This document shows positions 40,005 through 54,485 of a DNA stretch of 64,000 bases, in pieces; position 1 is the first letter of the stretch; each line of letters opens with the position of its first letter. The notes under the pieces were generated by a model. The model was not told the origin of the DNA. It saw only the letters and a list, made by a program, of their open reading frames with translations, and did no database searches. A program made the position numbers and the translations under genes. This DNA comes from Diorhabda sublineata (Eukaryota > Arthropoda > Insecta > Coleoptera > Chrysomelidae), in NCBI RefSeq assembly GCF_026230105.1, contig NC_079478.1, forward strand, positions 21,591,653-21,655,652, in the 5' to 3' direction.

Positions 40005-42440
40005 TTCGACTTCAAATGAGGAAGATAGACTTTGAAAATTTTCAATCCACACAAAGTGAGAATCGACTTCAATGGACTTCAATGAATGTAAATCGACGAT
40101 ATCTGACAAAGTTAGATGCAAACTCATTCAAATATATGAGAAATGTTAGAATTCGACTTCAAATGAGGAAGATAGACTTTGAAAATTTTCAATCAACACA
40201 AAGTGAGAATCGACTTCAATGGGCTTCAATGAATGTAAATCGACGATATCTGACAAAGTTAGATGCAAACTCATTCAAATATATGAGAAATGTTGAAATT
40301 CGACTTCAAATGAGGAAGATAGACTTTGAAAATTTTCAATCCACACAAAGTGAGAATCGACTTCAATGGGCTTCAATGAATCTAAATCGACGATATCTGA
40401 CAAAGTTAGATGCAAACTCATTCAAATATATGAGAAATGTTGAAATTCGACTTCAAATGAGGAAGATAGACTTTGAAAATTTTCAATCAACACAAAGTGA
40501 GAATCGACTTCAATGGGCTTCAATGAATGTAAATCGACGATATCTGACAAAGTTATATGCAAACTCATTCAATTATATGAGAAATGTTGAAATTCGACTT
40601 CAAATGAGGAAGATAGACTTTGAAAATTTTCAATAAACACAAAGTGAGAATCGACTTTAATGGGCTTCAATGAATGTAAATCGACGATATCTGATAAAGT
40701 TAGATGCGAACTCATTCAATTATATGAGAAATGTTGAAATTCGACTTCAAATGAGGAAGGTAGACTTTGAAAATTTTCAATAAACACAAAGTGAGAATCG
40801 ACTTCAATGGGCTTCAATGAATCAAATCGACGATATCTGACAAAGTTAGATGCAAACTCATTCAAATATATGAGAAATGTTGAAATTCGACTTCAAATGA
40901 GGAAGATAGACTTTGAAAATTTTCAATCAACACAAAGTGAGAATCGACTTCAATGGACTTCAATGAATGTAAATCGACGATATCTGACAAAGTTAGATGC
41001 AAACTCATTCAAATATATGAGAAATGTTAGAATTCGACTCCAAATGAGGAAGATAGACTTTGAAAATTTTCAATCAACACAAAGTGAGAATCGACTTTAA
41101 TGGGCTTCAATGAATGTAAATCGACGATATCTGATAAAGTTAGATGCGAACTCATTCAATTATATGAGAAATGTTGAAATTCGACTTCAAATGAGGAAGG
41201 TAGACTTTGAAAATTTTCAATAAACACAAAGTGAGAATCGACTTCAATGGGCTTCAATGAATGTAAATCGACGATATCTGATAAAGTTAGATGCGAACTC
41301 ATTCAATTATATGAGAAATGTTGAAATTCGACTTCAAATGAGGAAGGTAGACTTTGAAAATTTTCAATCAACACAAAGTGAGAATCGACTTCAATGGGCT
41401 TCAATGAATGTAAATCGACGATATCTGACAAAGTTTGATGCAAACTCATTCAAATATATGAGAAATGTTGAAATTCGACTTCAAATGAGGAAGGTAGACT
41501 TTGAAAATTTTCAATCAACACAAAGTGAGAATCGACTTCAATGGGCTTCAATGAATGTAAATCGACGATATCTGACAAAGTTTGATGCAAACTCATTCAA
41601 ATATATGAGAAATGTTGAAATTCGACTTCAAATGAGGAAGATAGACTTTGAAAATTTTCAATCAACACAAAGTGAGAATCGACTTCAATGGGCTTCAATG
41701 AATGTAAATCGACGATATCTGACAAAGTTATATGCAAACTCATTCAAATATATGAGAAATGTTGAAATTCGACTTCAAATGAGGAAGATAGACTTTGAAA
41801 ATTTTCAATCAACACAAAGTGAGAATCGACTTCAATGGACTTCAATGAATGTAAATCGACGATATCTGACAAAGTTAGATGCAAACTCATTCAAATATAT
41901 GAGAAATGTTAGAATTCGACTCCAAATGAGGAAGATAGACTTTGAAAATTTTCAATCAACACAAAGTGAGAATCGACTTTAATGGGCTTCAATGAATGTA
42001 AATCGACGATATCTGATAAAGTTAGATGCGAACTCATTCAATTATATGAGAAATGTTGAAATTCGACTTCAAATGAGGAAGGTAGACTTTGAAAATTTTC
42101 AATAAACACAAAGTGAGAATCGACTTCAATGGGCTTCAATGAATGTAAATCGACGATATCTGATAAAGTTAGATGCGAACTCATTCAATTATATGAGAAA
42201 TGTTGAAATTCGACTTCAAATGAGGAAGGTAGACTTTGAAAATTTTCAATCAACACAAAGTGAGAATCGACTTCAATGGGCTTCAATGAATGTAAATCGA
42301 CGATATCTGACAAAGTTTGATGCAAACTCATTCAAATATATGAGAAATGTTGAAATTCGACTTCAAATGAGGAAGATAGACTTTGAAAATTTTCAATCAA
42401 CACAAAGTGAGAATCGACTTCAATGGGCTTCAATGAATGT
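40005..42440 (+). repeat. 2,645-bp tandem unit, copy 2 (partial)
   Basis: Follows copy 1 in the same register. It stops matching at about 42,440, where a c monomer stands in place of copy 1's d monomer. The downstream 2,205-bp unit takes over from there. Confidence 0.8.
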
Positions 42441-44163
42441 AAATCGACGATATCTGACAAAGTTATATGCAAACTCATTCAAATATATGAGAAATGTTGA
42501 AATTCGACTTCAAATGAGGAAGATAGACTTTGAAAATTTTCAATCAACACAAAGTGAGAATCGACTTCAATGGACTTCAATGAATGTAAATCGACGATAT
42601 CTGACAAAGTTAGATGCAAACTCATTCAAATATATGAGAAATGTTGAAATTCGACTTCAAATGAGGAAGATAGACTTTGAAAATTTTCAATCCACACAAA
42701 GTGAGAATCGACTTCAATGGGCTTCAATGAATGTAAATCGACGATATCTGACAAAGTTATATGCAAACTCATTCAATTATATGAGAAATGTTGAAATTCG
42801 ACTTCAAATGAGGAAGATAGACTTTGAAAATTTTCAATCCACACAAAGTGAGAATCGACTTCAATGGGCTTCAATGAATGTAAATCGACGATATCTGACA
42901 AAGTTAGATGCAAACTCATTCAAATATATGAGAAATGTTGAAATTCGACTTCAAATGAGGAAGATAGACTTTGAAAATTTTCAATCAACACAAAGTGAGA
43001 ATCGACTTCAATGGGCTTCAATGAATGTAAATCGACGATATCTGACAAAGTTAGATGCAAACTCATTCAAATATATGAGAAATGTTGAAATTCGACTTCA
43101 AATGAGGAAGATAGACTTTGAAAATTTTCAATCCACACAAAGTGAGAATCGACTTCAATGGGCTTCAATGAATGTAAATCGACGATATCTGACAAAGTTA
43201 TATGCAAACTCATTCAATTATATGAGAAATGTTGAAATTCGACTTCAAATGAGGAAGATAGACTTTGAAAATTTTCAATCAACACAAAGTGAGAATCGAC
43301 TTCAATGGGCTTCAATGAATGTAAATCGACGATATCTGACAAAGTTAGATGCAAACTCATTCAAATATATGAGAAATGTTGAAATTCGACTTCAAATGAG
43401 GAAGATAGACTTTGAAAATTTTCAATCAACACAAAGTGAGAATCGACTTCAATGGGCTTCAATGAATGTAAATCGACGATATCTGACAAAGTTAGATGCA
43501 AACTCATTCAAATATTTGAGAAATGTTGAAATTCGACTTCAAATGAGGAAGATAGACTTTGAAAATTTTCAATCCACACAAAGTGAGAATCGACTTCAAT
43601 GGGCTTCAATGAATGTAAATCGACGATATCTGACAAAGTTAGATGCAAACTCATTCAAATATATGAGAAATGTTGAAATTCGACTTCAAATGAGGAAGAT
43701 AGACTTTGAAAATTTTCAATCAACACAAAGTGAGAATCGACTTCAATGGGCTTCAATGAATGTAAATCGACGATATCTGACAAAGTTAGATGCAAACTCA
43801 TTCAAATATATGAGAAATGTTGAAATTCGACTTCAAATGAGGAAGATAGACTTTGAAAATTTCCAATCCACACAAAGTGAGAATCGACTTCAATGGGCTT
43901 CAATGAATCTAAATCGACGATATCTGACAAAGTTAGATGCAAACTCATTCAAATATATGAGAAATGTTGAAATTCGACTTCAAATGAGGAAGATAGACTT
44001 TGAAAATTTTCAATCAACACAAAGTGAGAATCGACTTCAATGGGCTTCAATGAATGTAAATCGACGATATCTGACAAAGTTATATGCAAACTCATTCAAT
44101 TATATGAGAAATGTTGAAATTCGACTTCAAATGAGGAAGATAGACTTTGAAAATTTTCAATAA
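42139..44163 (+). other. 674-codon open frame through the satellite, probably not a gene
   Basis: Longest open frame type in the window; a second of equal length is at 44,344-46,368. It is 13.8 tandem copies of a 49-residue unit starting MNVNRRYL and ending LQWAS. It has no signal peptide, membrane segment or family I recognise. It opens at an ATG present in every B monomer and closes at the f-type TAA (CAATAAACAC). No promoter, intron signals or unique ends are visible. Most monomer-type changes alter residues (T to I, L to F, D to Y, V to L, K to N, E to R, I to V, A to T), against about four silent ones, near neutral expectation. I regard it as a by-product of a stop-free 147-bp period. 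Transcription of the satellite cannot be excluded. Confidence 0.85.
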
Positions 44164-44343
44164 ACACAAAGTGAGAATCGACTTTAATGGGCTTCAATGA
44201 ATGTAAATCGACGATATCTGATAAAGTTAGATGCGAACTCATTCAATTATATGAGAAATGTTGAAATTCGACTTCAAATGAGGAAGGTAGACTTTGAAAA
44301 TTTTCAATAAACACAAAGTGAGAATCGACTTCAATGGGCTTCA
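42139..44343 (+). repeat. 2,205-bp higher-order unit (15 monomers), copy 1 of 2
   Basis: Fifteen monomers with a second copy at exactly +2,205. Order: a, b, c, plain, f, plain, plain, f, four plain, e, f, a, with one further plain monomer before e. CAATCCACAC alternates with CAATCAACAC through the plain monomers, so a dimeric (294-bp) sub-periodicity is visible. Private shared mark: AATTTCCAATCC (about 43,860 and 46,065). Private to this copy: ATATTTGAG at about 43,516. The open frame runs 674 codons. Confidence 0.9.
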
Positions 44344-46368
44344 ATGAATGTAAATCGACGATATCTGATAAAGTTAGATGCGAACTCATTCAATTATATG
44401 AGAAATGTTGAAATTCGACTTCAAATGAGGAAGGTAGACTTTGAAAATTTTCAATCAACACAAAGTGAGAATCGACTTCAATGGGCTTCAATGAATGTAA
44501 ATCGACGATATCTGACAAAGTTAGATGCAAACTCATTCAAATATATGAGAAATGTTGAAATTCGACTTCAAATGAGGAAGATAGACTTTGAAAATTTTCA
44601 ATCAACACAAAGTGAGAATCGACTTCAATGGGCTTCAATGAATGTAAATCGACGATATCTGACAAAGTTATATGCAAACTCATTCAAATATATGAGAAAT
44701 GTTGAAATTCGACTTCAAATGAGGAAGATAGACTTTGAAAATTTTCAATCAACACAAAGTGAGAATCGACTTCAATGGACTTCAATGAATGTAAATCGAC
44801 GATATCTGACAAAGTTAGATGCAAACTCATTCAAATATATGAGAAATGTTGAAATTCGACTTCAAATGAGGAAGATAGACTTTGAAAATTTTCAATCCAC
44901 ACAAAGTGAGAATCGACTTCAATGGGCTTCAATGAATGTAAATCGACGATATCTGACAAAGTTATATGCAAACTCATTCAATTATATGAGAAATGTTGAA
45001 ATTCGACTTCAAATGAGGAAGATAGACTTTGAAAATTTTCAATCCACACAAAGTGAGAATCGACTTCAATGGGCTTCAATGAATGTAAATCGACGATATC
45101 TGACAAAGTTAGATGCAAACTCATTCAAATATATGAGAAATGTTGAAATTCGACTTCAAATGAGGAAGATAGACTTTGAAAATTTTCAATCAACACAAAG
45201 TGAGAATCGACTTCAATGGGCTTCAATGAATGTAAATCGACGATATCTGACAAAGTTAGATGCAAACTCATTCAAATATATGAGAAATGTTGAAATTCGA
45301 CTTCAAATGAGGAAGATAGACTTTGAAAATTTTCAATCCACACAAAGTGAGAATCGACTTCAATGGGCTTCAATGAATGTAAATCGACGATATCTGACAA
45401 AGTTATATGCAAACTCATTCAATTATATGAGAAATGTTGAAATTCGACTTCAAATGAGGAAGATAGACTTTGAAAATTTTCAATCAACACAAAGTGAGAA
45501 TCGACTTCAATGGGCTTCAATGAATGTAAATCGACGATATCTGACAAAGTTAGATGCAAACTCATTCAAATATATGAGAAATGTTGAAATTCGACTTCAA
45601 ATGAGGAAGATAGACTTTGAAAATTTTCAATCAACACAAAGTGAGAATCGACTTCAATGGGCTTCAATGAATGTAAATCGACGATATCTGACAAAGTTAG
45701 ATGCAAACTCATTCAAATATATGAGAAATGTTGAAATTCGACTTCAAATGAGGAAGATAGACTTTGAAAATTTTCAATCCACACAAAGTGAGAATCGACT
45801 TCAATGGGCTTCAATGAATGTAAATCGACGATATCTGACAAAGTTAGATGCAAACTCATTCAAATATATGAGAAATGTTGAAATTCGACTTCAAATGAGG
45901 AAGATAGACTTTGAAAATTTTCAATCAACACAAAGTGAGAATCGACTTCAATGGGCTTCAATGAATGTAAATCGACGATATCTGACAAAGTTAGATGCAA
46001 ACTCATTCAAATATATGAGAAATGTTGAAATTCGACTTCAAATGAGGAAGATAGACTTTGAAAATTTCCAATCCACACAAAGTGAGAATCGACTTCAATG
46101 GGCTTCAATGAATCTAAATCGACGATATCTGACAAAGTTAGATGCAAACTCATTCAAATATATGAGAAATGTTGAAATTCGACTTCAAATGAGGAAGATA
46201 GACTTTGAAAATTTTCAATCAACACAAAGTGAGAATCGACTTCAATGGGCTTCAATGAATGTAAATCGACGATATCTGACAAAGTTATATGCAAACTCAT
46301 TCAATTATATGAGAAATGTTGAAATTCGACTTCAAATGAGGAAGATAGACTTTGAAAATTTTCAATAA
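44344..46368 (+). other. Second 674-codon open frame, probably not a gene
   Basis: Duplicate of the frame at 42,139 in the second 2,205-bp unit. Its product would differ at two residues that I can see (the F of the type-b monomer becomes L, and the private L in the tenth monomer becomes M). The same arguments against coding apply. Confidence 0.85.
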
Positions 46369-46548
46369 ACACAAAGTGAGAATCGACTTCAATGGGCTTC
46401 AATGAATGTAAATCGACGATATCTGATAAAGTTAGATGCGAACTCATTCAATTATATGAGAAATGTTGAAATTCGACTTCAAATGAGGAAGGTAGACTTT
46501 GAAAATTTTCAATAAACACAAAGTGAGAATCGACTTCAATGGGCTTCA
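44344..46548 (+). repeat. 2,205-bp higher-order unit, copy 2 of 2
   Basis: Same order as copy 1. Its second monomer has AAGTTAGATGC (plain) where copy 1 has AAGTTTGATGC (b), and its last monomer keeps CTTCAATGGG where copy 1 has CTTTAATGGG. Both copies otherwise agree at all markers I compared. Confidence 0.9.
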
Positions 46549-48900
46549 ATGAATGTAAATCGACGATATCTGATAAAGTTAGATGCGAACTCATTCAATT
46601 ATATGAGAAATGTTGAAATTCGACTTCAAATGAGGAAGGTAGACTTTGAAAATTTTCAATCAACACAAAGTGAGAATCGACTTCAATGGGCTTCAATGAA
46701 TGTAAATCGACGATATCTGACAAAGTTAGATGCAAACTCATTCAAATATATGAGAAATGTTGAAATTCGACTTCAAATGAGGAAGATAGACTTTGAAAAT
46801 TTTCAATCAACACAAAGTGAGAATCGACTTCAATGGGCTTCAATGAATGTAAATCGACGATATCTGACAAAGTTAGATGCAAACTCATTCAAATATATGA
46901 GAAATGTTGAAATTCGACTTCAAATGAGGAAGATAGACTTTGAAAATTTTCAATCCACACAAAGTGAGAATCGACTTCAATGGGCTTCAATGAATGTAAA
47001 TCGACGATATCTGACAAAGTTAGATGCAAACTCATTCAAATATATGAGAAATGTTGAAATTCGACTTCAAATGAGGAAGATAGACTTTGAAAATTTTCAA
47101 TCAACACAAAGTGAGAATCGACTTCAATGGGCTTCAATGAATGTAAATCGACGATATCTGACAAAGTTAGATGCAAACTCATTCAAATATATGAGAAATG
47201 TTGAAATTCGACTTCAAATGAGGAAGATAGACTTTGAAAATTTTCAATCCACACAAAGTGAGAATCGACTTCAATGGGCTTCAATGAATCTAAATCGACG
47301 ATATCTGACAAAGTTAGATGCAAACTCATTCAAATATATGAGAAATGTTGAAATTCGACTTCAAATGAGGAAGATAGACTTTGAAAATTTTCAATCAACA
47401 CAAAGTGAGAATCGACTTCAATGGGCTTCAATGAATGTAAATCGACGATATCTGACAAAGTTATATGCAAACTCATTCAATTATATGAGAAATGTTGAAA
47501 TTCGACTTCAAATGAGGAAGATAGACTTTGAAAATTTTCAATAAACACAAAGTGAGAATCGACTTTAATGGGCTTCAATGAATGTAAATCGACGATATCT
47601 GATAAAGTTAGATGCGAACTCATTCAATTATATGAGAAATGTTGAAATTCGACTTCAAATGAGGAAGGTAGACTTTGAAAATTTTCAATAAACACAAAGT
47701 GAGAATCGACTTCAATGGGCTTCAATGAATGTAAATCGACGATATCTGATAAAGTTAGATGCGAACTCATTCAATTATATGAGAAATGTTGAAATTCGAC
47801 TTCAAATGAGGAAGGTAGACTTTGAAAATTTTCAATCAACACAAAGTGAGAATCGACTTCAATGGGCTTCAATGAATGTAAATCGACGATATCTGACAAA
47901 GTTAGATGCAAACTCATTCAAATATATGAGAAATGTTGAAATTCGACTTCAAATGAGGAAGATAGACTTTGAAAATTTTCAATCAACACAAAGTGAGAAT
48001 CGACTTCAATGGGCTTCAATGAATGTAAATCGACGATATCTGACAAAGTTAGATGCAAACTCATTCAAATATATGAGAAATGTTGAAATTCGACTTCAAA
48101 TGAGGAAGATAGACTTTGAAAATTTTCAATCCACACAAAGTGAGAATCGACTTCAATGGGCTTCAATGAATGTAAATCGACGATATCTGACAAAGTTAGA
48201 TGCAAACTCATTCAAATATATGAGAAATGTTGAAATTCGACTTCAAATGAGGAAGATAGACTTTGAAAATTTTCAATCAACACAAAGTGAGAATCGACTT
48301 CAATGGGCTTCAATGAATGTAAATCGACGATATCTGACAAAGTTAGATGCAAACTCATTCAAATATATGAGAAATGTTGAAATTCGACTTCAAATGAGGA
48401 AGATAGACTTTGAAAATTTTCAATCCACACAAAGTGAGAATCGACTTCAATGGGCTTCAATGAATCTAAATCGACGATATCTGACAAAGTTAGATGCAAA
48501 CTCATTCAAATATATGAGAAATGTTGAAATTCGACTTCAAATGAGGAAGATAGACTTTGAAAATTTTCAATCAACACAAAGTGAGAATCGACTTCAATGG
48601 GCTTCAATGAATGTAAATCGACGATATCTGACAAAGTTATATGCAAACTCATTCAATTATATGAGAAATGTTGAAATTCGACTTCAAATGAGGAAGATAG
48701 ACTTTGAAAATTTTCAATAAACACAAAGTGAGAATCGACTTTAATGGGCTTCAATGAATGTAAATCGACGATATCTGATAAAGTTAGATGCGAACTCATT
48801 CAATTATATGAGAAATGTTGAAATTCGACTTCAAATGAGGAAGGTAGACTTTGAAAATTTTCAATAAACACAAAGTGAGAATCGACTTCAATGGGCTTCA
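46549..48900 (+). repeat. 1,176-bp higher-order unit (8 monomers), two tandem copies
   Basis: Units start at 46,549 and 47,725, and their translated open frames (331 codons) are identical. Each looks like the 2,205-bp unit with seven internal monomers removed, since it keeps the initial a, the alternating CCACAC and CAACAC plain monomers, then e, f, and a final a with the CTTTAATGGG stop. A chain from 15-mer to 8-mer by unequal exchange is the simplest reading (inference). Confidence 0.9.
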
Positions 48901-49781
48901 ATGAATGTAAATCGACGATATCTGATAAAGTTAGATGCGAACTCATTCAATTATATGAGAAATGTTGAAATTCGACTTCAAATGAGGAAGGTAGACTTTG
49001 AAAATTTTCAATCAACACAAAGTGAGAATCGACTTCAATGGGCTTCAATGAATGTAAATCGACGATATCTGACAAAGTTTGATGCAAACTCATTCAAATA
49101 TATGAGAAATGTTGAAATTCGACTTCAAATGAGGAAGATAGACTTTGAAAATTTTCAATCAACACAAAGTGAGAATCGACTTCAATGGGCTTCAATGAAT
49201 GTAAATCGACGATATCTGACAAAGTTATATGCAAACTCATTCAAATATATGAGAAATGTTGAAATTCGACTTCAAATGAGGAAGATAGACTTTGAAAATT
49301 TTCAATCAACACAAAGTGAGAATCGACTTCAATGGACTTCAATGAATGTAAATCGACGATATCTGACAAAGTTAGATGCAAACTCATTCAAATATATGAG
49401 AAATGTTAGAATTCGACTCCAAATGAGGAAGATAGACTTTGAAAATTTTCAATCAACACAAAGTGAGAATCGACTTCAATGGGCTTCAATGAATCAAATC
49501 GACGATATCTGACAAAGTTAGATGCAAACTCATTCAAATATATGAGAAATGTTGAAATTCGACTTCAAATGAGGAAGATAGACTTTGAAAATTTTCAATC
49601 AACACAAAGTGAGAATCGACTTCAATGGGCTTCAATGAATGTAAATCGACGATATCTGACAAAGTTATATGCAAACTCATTCAATTATATGAGAAATGTT
49701 GAAATTCGACTTCAAATGAGGAAGATAGACTTTGAAAATTTTCAATAAACACAAAGTGAGAATCGACTTCAATGGGCTTCA
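48901..49781 (+). repeat. Canonical hexamer (881 bp)
   Basis: The a-b-c-d-e-f order with TGGACTTC before d and the AATCAAATCG 1-bp deletion in e, exactly as in the unit at 29,500. It lies 19.4 kb from that relative, with rearranged units between. A shortened derivative (a, d, e, f; 587 bp) follows at 49,782 and carries the same deletion at about 50,080. Confidence 0.85.
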
Positions 49782-50956
49782 ATGAATGTAAATCGACGAT
49801 ATCTGATAAAGTTAGATGCGAACTCATTCAATTATATGAGAAATGTTGAAATTCGACTTCAAATGAGGAAGGTAGACTTTGAAAATTTTCAATCAACACA
49901 AAGTGAGAATCGACTTCAATGGGCTTCAATGAATGTAAATCGACGATATCTGACAAAGTTAGATGCAAACTCATTCAAATATATGAGAAATGTTAGAATT
50001 CGACTCCAAATGAGGAAGATAGACTTTGAAAATTTTCAATCAACACAAAGTGAGAATCGACTTCAATGGGCTTCAATGAATCAAATCGACGATATCTGAC
50101 AAAGTTAGATGCAAACTCATTCAAATATATGAGAAATGTTGAAATTCGACTTCAAATGAGGAAGATAGACTTTGAAAATTTTCAATCAACACAAAGTGAG
50201 AATCGACTTCAATGGGCTTCAATGAATGTAAATCGACGATATCTGACAAAGTTATATGCAAACTCATTCAATTATATGAGAAATGTTGAAATTCGACTTC
50301 AAATGAGGAAGATAGACTTTGAAAATTTTCAATAAACACAAAGTGAGAATCGACTTCAATGGGCTTCAATGAATGTAAATCGACGATATCTGATAAAGTT
50401 AGATGCGAACTCATTCAATTATATGAGAAATGTTGAAATTCGACTTCAAATGAGGAAGGTAGACTTTGAAAATTTTCAATCAACACAAAGTGAGAATCGA
50501 CTTCAATGGGCTTCAATGAATGTAAATCGACGATATCTGACAAAGTTAGATGCAAACTCATTCAAATATATGAGAAATGTTGAAATTCGACTTCAAATGA
50601 GGAAGATAGACTTTGAAAATTTTCAATCAACACAAAGTGAGAATCGACTTCAATGGGCTTCAATGAATCTAAATCGACGATATCTGACAAAGTTAGATGC
50701 AAACTCATTCAAATATATGAGAAATGTTGAAATTCGACTTCAAATGAGGAAGATAGACTTTGAAAATTTTCAATCAACACAAAGTGAGAATCGACTTCAA
50801 TGGGCTTCAATGAATGTAAATCGACGATATCTGACAAAGTTATATGCAAACTCATTCATTTATATGAGAAATGTTGAAATTCGACTTCAAATGAGGAAGA
50901 TAGACTTTGAAAATTTTCAATAAACACAAAGTGAGAATCGACTTCAATGGGCTTCA

Positions 50957-53900
50957 ATGAATGTAAATCGACGATATCTGATAAAGTTAGATGCGAACTC
51001 ATTCAATTATATGAGAAATGTTGAAATTCGACTTCAAATGAGGAAGGTAGACTTTGAAAATTTGCAATCAACACAAAGTGAGAATCGACTTCAATGGGCT
51101 TCAATGAATGTAAATCGACGATATCTGACAAAGTTAGATGCAAACTCATTCAAATATATGAGAAATGTTGAAATTCGACTTCAAATGAGGAAGATAGACT
51201 TTGAAAATTTTCAATCCACACAAAGTGAGAATCGACTTCAATGGGCTTCAATGAATGTAAATCGACGATATCTGACAAAGTTATATGCAAACTCATTCAA
51301 TTATATGAGAAATGTTGAAATTCGACTTCGAATGAGGAAGATAGACTTTGAAAATTTTCAATCCACACAAAGTGAGAATCGACTTCAATGGGCTTCAATG
51401 AATGTAAATCGACGATATCTGACAAAGTTAGATGCAAACTCATTCAAATATATGAGAAATGTTGAAATTCGACTTCAAATGAGGAAGATAGACTTTGAAA
51501 ATTTTCAATCAACACAAAGTGAGAATCGACTTCAATGGGCTTCAATGAATGTAAATCGACGATATCTGACAAAGTTAGATGCAAACTCATTCAAATATAT
51601 GAGAAATGTTGAAATTCGACTTCAAATGAGGAAGATAGACTTTGAAAATTTTCAATCCACACAAAGTGAGAATCGACTTCAATGGGCTTCAATGAATGTA
51701 AATCGACGATATCTGACAAAGTTATATGCAAACTCATTCAATTATATGAGAAATGTTGAAATTCGACTTCAAATGAGGAAGATAGACTTTGAAAATTTTC
51801 AATCAACACAAAGTGAGAATCGACTTCAATGGGCTTCAATGAATGTAAATCGACGATATCTGACAAAGTTAGATGCAAACTCATTCAAATATATGAGAAA
51901 TGTTGAAATTCGACTTCAAATGAGGAAGATAGACTTTGAAAATTTTCAATCAACACAAAGTGAGAATCGACTTCAATGGGCTTCAATGAATGTAAATCGA
52001 CGATATCTGACAAAGTTAGATGCAAACTCATTCAAATATATGAGAAATGTTGAAATTCGACTTCAAATGAGGAAGATAGACTTTGAAAATTTTCAATCCA
52101 CACAAAGTGAGAATCGACTTCAATGGGCTTCAATGAATGTAAATCGACGATATCTGACAAAGTTAGATGCAAACTCATTCAAATATATGAGAAATGTTGA
52201 AATTCGACTTCAAATGAGGAAGATAGACTTTGAAAATTTTCAATCAACACAAAGTGAGAATCGACTTCAATGGGCTTCAATGAATGTAAATCGACGATAT
52301 CTGACAAAGTTAGATGCAAACTCATTCAAATATATGAGAAATGTTGAAATTCGACTTCAAATGAGGAAGATAGACTTTGAAAATTTTCAATCCACACAAA
52401 GTGAGAATCGACTTCAATGGGCTTCAATGAATGTAAATCGACGATATCTGACAAAGTTAGATGCAAACTCATTCAAATATATGAGAAATGTTAGAATTCG
52501 ACTCCAAATGAGGAAGATAGACTTTGAAAATTTTCAATCAACACAAAGTGAGAATCGACTTCAATGGGCTTCAATGAATCTAAATCGACGATATCTGACA
52601 AAGTTAGATGCAAACTCATTCAAATATATGAGAAATGTTGAAATTCGACTTCAAATGAGGAAGATAGACTTTGAAAATTTTCAATCAACACAAAGTGAGA
52701 ATCGACTTCAATGGGCTTCAATGAATGTAAATCGACGATATCTGACAAAGTTATATGCAAACTCATTCAATTATATGAGAAATGTTGAAATTCGACTTCA
52801 AATGAGGAAGATAGACTTTGAAAATTTTCAATAAACACAAAGTGAGAATCGACTTTAATGGGCTTCAATGAATGTAAATCGACGATATCTGATAAAGTTA
52901 GATGCGAACTCATTCAATTATATGAGAAATGTTGAAATTCGACTTCAAATGAGGAAGGTAGACTTTGAAAATTTTCAATCAACACAAAGTGAGAATCGAC
53001 TTCAATGGGCTTCAATGAATGTAAATCGACGATATCTGACAAAGTTAGATGCAAACTCATTCAAATATATGAGAAATGTTGAAATTCGACTTCAAATGAG
53101 GAAGATAGACTTTGAAAATTTTCAATCAACACAAAGTGAGAATCGACTTCAATGGGCTTCAATGAATCTAAATCGACGATATCTGACAAAGTTAGATGCA
53201 AACTCATTCAAATATATGAGAAATGTTGAAATTCGACTTCAAATGAGGAAGATAGACTTTGAAAATTTTCAATCAACACAAAGTGAGAATCGACTTCAAT
53301 GGGCTTCAATGAATGTAAATCGACGATATCTGACAAAGTTATATGCAAACTCATTCAATTATATGAGAAATGTTGAAATTCGACTTCAAATGAGGAAGAT
53401 AGACTTTGAAAATTTTCAATAAACACAAAGTGAGAATCGACTTCAATGGGCTTCAATGAATGTAAATCGACGATATCTGATAAAGTTAGATGCGAACTCA
53501 TTCAATTATATGAGAAATGTTGAAATTCGACTTCAAATGAGGAAGGTAGACTTTGAAAATTTTCAATCAACACAAAGTGAGAATCGACTTCAATGGGCTT
53601 CAATGAATGTAAATCGACGATATCTGACAAAGTTTGATGCAAACTCATTCAAATATATGAGAAATGTTGAAATTCGACTTCAAATGAGGAAGATAGACTT
53701 TGAAAATTTTCAATCAACACAAAGTGAGAATCGACTTCAATGGGCTTCAATGAATGTAAATCGACGATATCTGACAAAGTTATATGCAAACTCATTCAAA
53801 TATATGAGAAATGTTGAAATTCGACTTCAAATGAGGAAGATAGACTTTGAAAATTTTCAATCAACACAAAGTGAGAATCGACTTCAATTGGCTTCAATGA

Positions 53901-54485
53901 ATCTAAATCGACGATATCTGACAAAGTTAGATGCAAACTCATTCAAATATATGAGAAATGTTGAAATTCGACTTCAAATGAGGAAGATAGACTTTGAAAA
54001 TTTTCAATCAACACAAAGTGAGAATCGACTTCAATGGGCTTCAATGAATGTAAATCGACGATATCTGACAAAGTTATATGCAAACTCATTCAATTATATG
54101 AGAAATGTTGAAATTCGACTTCAAATGAGGAAGATAGACTTTGAAAATTTTCAATAAACACAAAGTGAGAATCGACTTCAATGGGCTTCAATGAATGTAA
54201 ATCGACGATATCTGATAAAGTTAGATGCGAACTCATTCAATTATATGAGAAATGTTGAAATTCGACTTCAAATGAGGAAGGTAGACTTTGAAAATTTTCA
54301 ATCAACACAAAGTGAGAATCGACTTCAATGGGCTTCAATGAATGTAAATCGACGATATCTGACAAAGTTTGATGCAAACTCATTCAAATATATGAGAAAT
54401 GTTGAAATTCGACTTCAAATGAGGAAGATAGACTTTGAAAATTTTCAATCAACACAAAGTGAGAATCGACTTCAATGGGCTTCAA
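50957..54485 (+). repeat. 3.5-kb segmental duplication inside the array, copy 1
   Basis: The order of about 24 monomers is repeated at 58,013. The first monomer in both carries the rare AAAATTTGCAATC (about 51,060 and 58,115). Displacement is 7,056 bp (48 periods) at the start and 7,203 bp (49 periods) from 52,868 onward, because copy 2 gained one monomer. Private to this copy are CTTCGAATGAGG (about 51,329) and TCAATTGGCTTC (about 53,888). The second of these is shared with 55,208 and marks a further local duplication at +1,323 bp. Confidence 0.82.

Noticed and set aside
32439..48900. Near-identical adjacent units as assembly duplication artefacts
   Set aside because: Each copy has small private changes (for example at 34,834, 36,200 and 43,516) and units of several different lengths follow one another, which favours real amplification. 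Read-depth data would still be the proper test.
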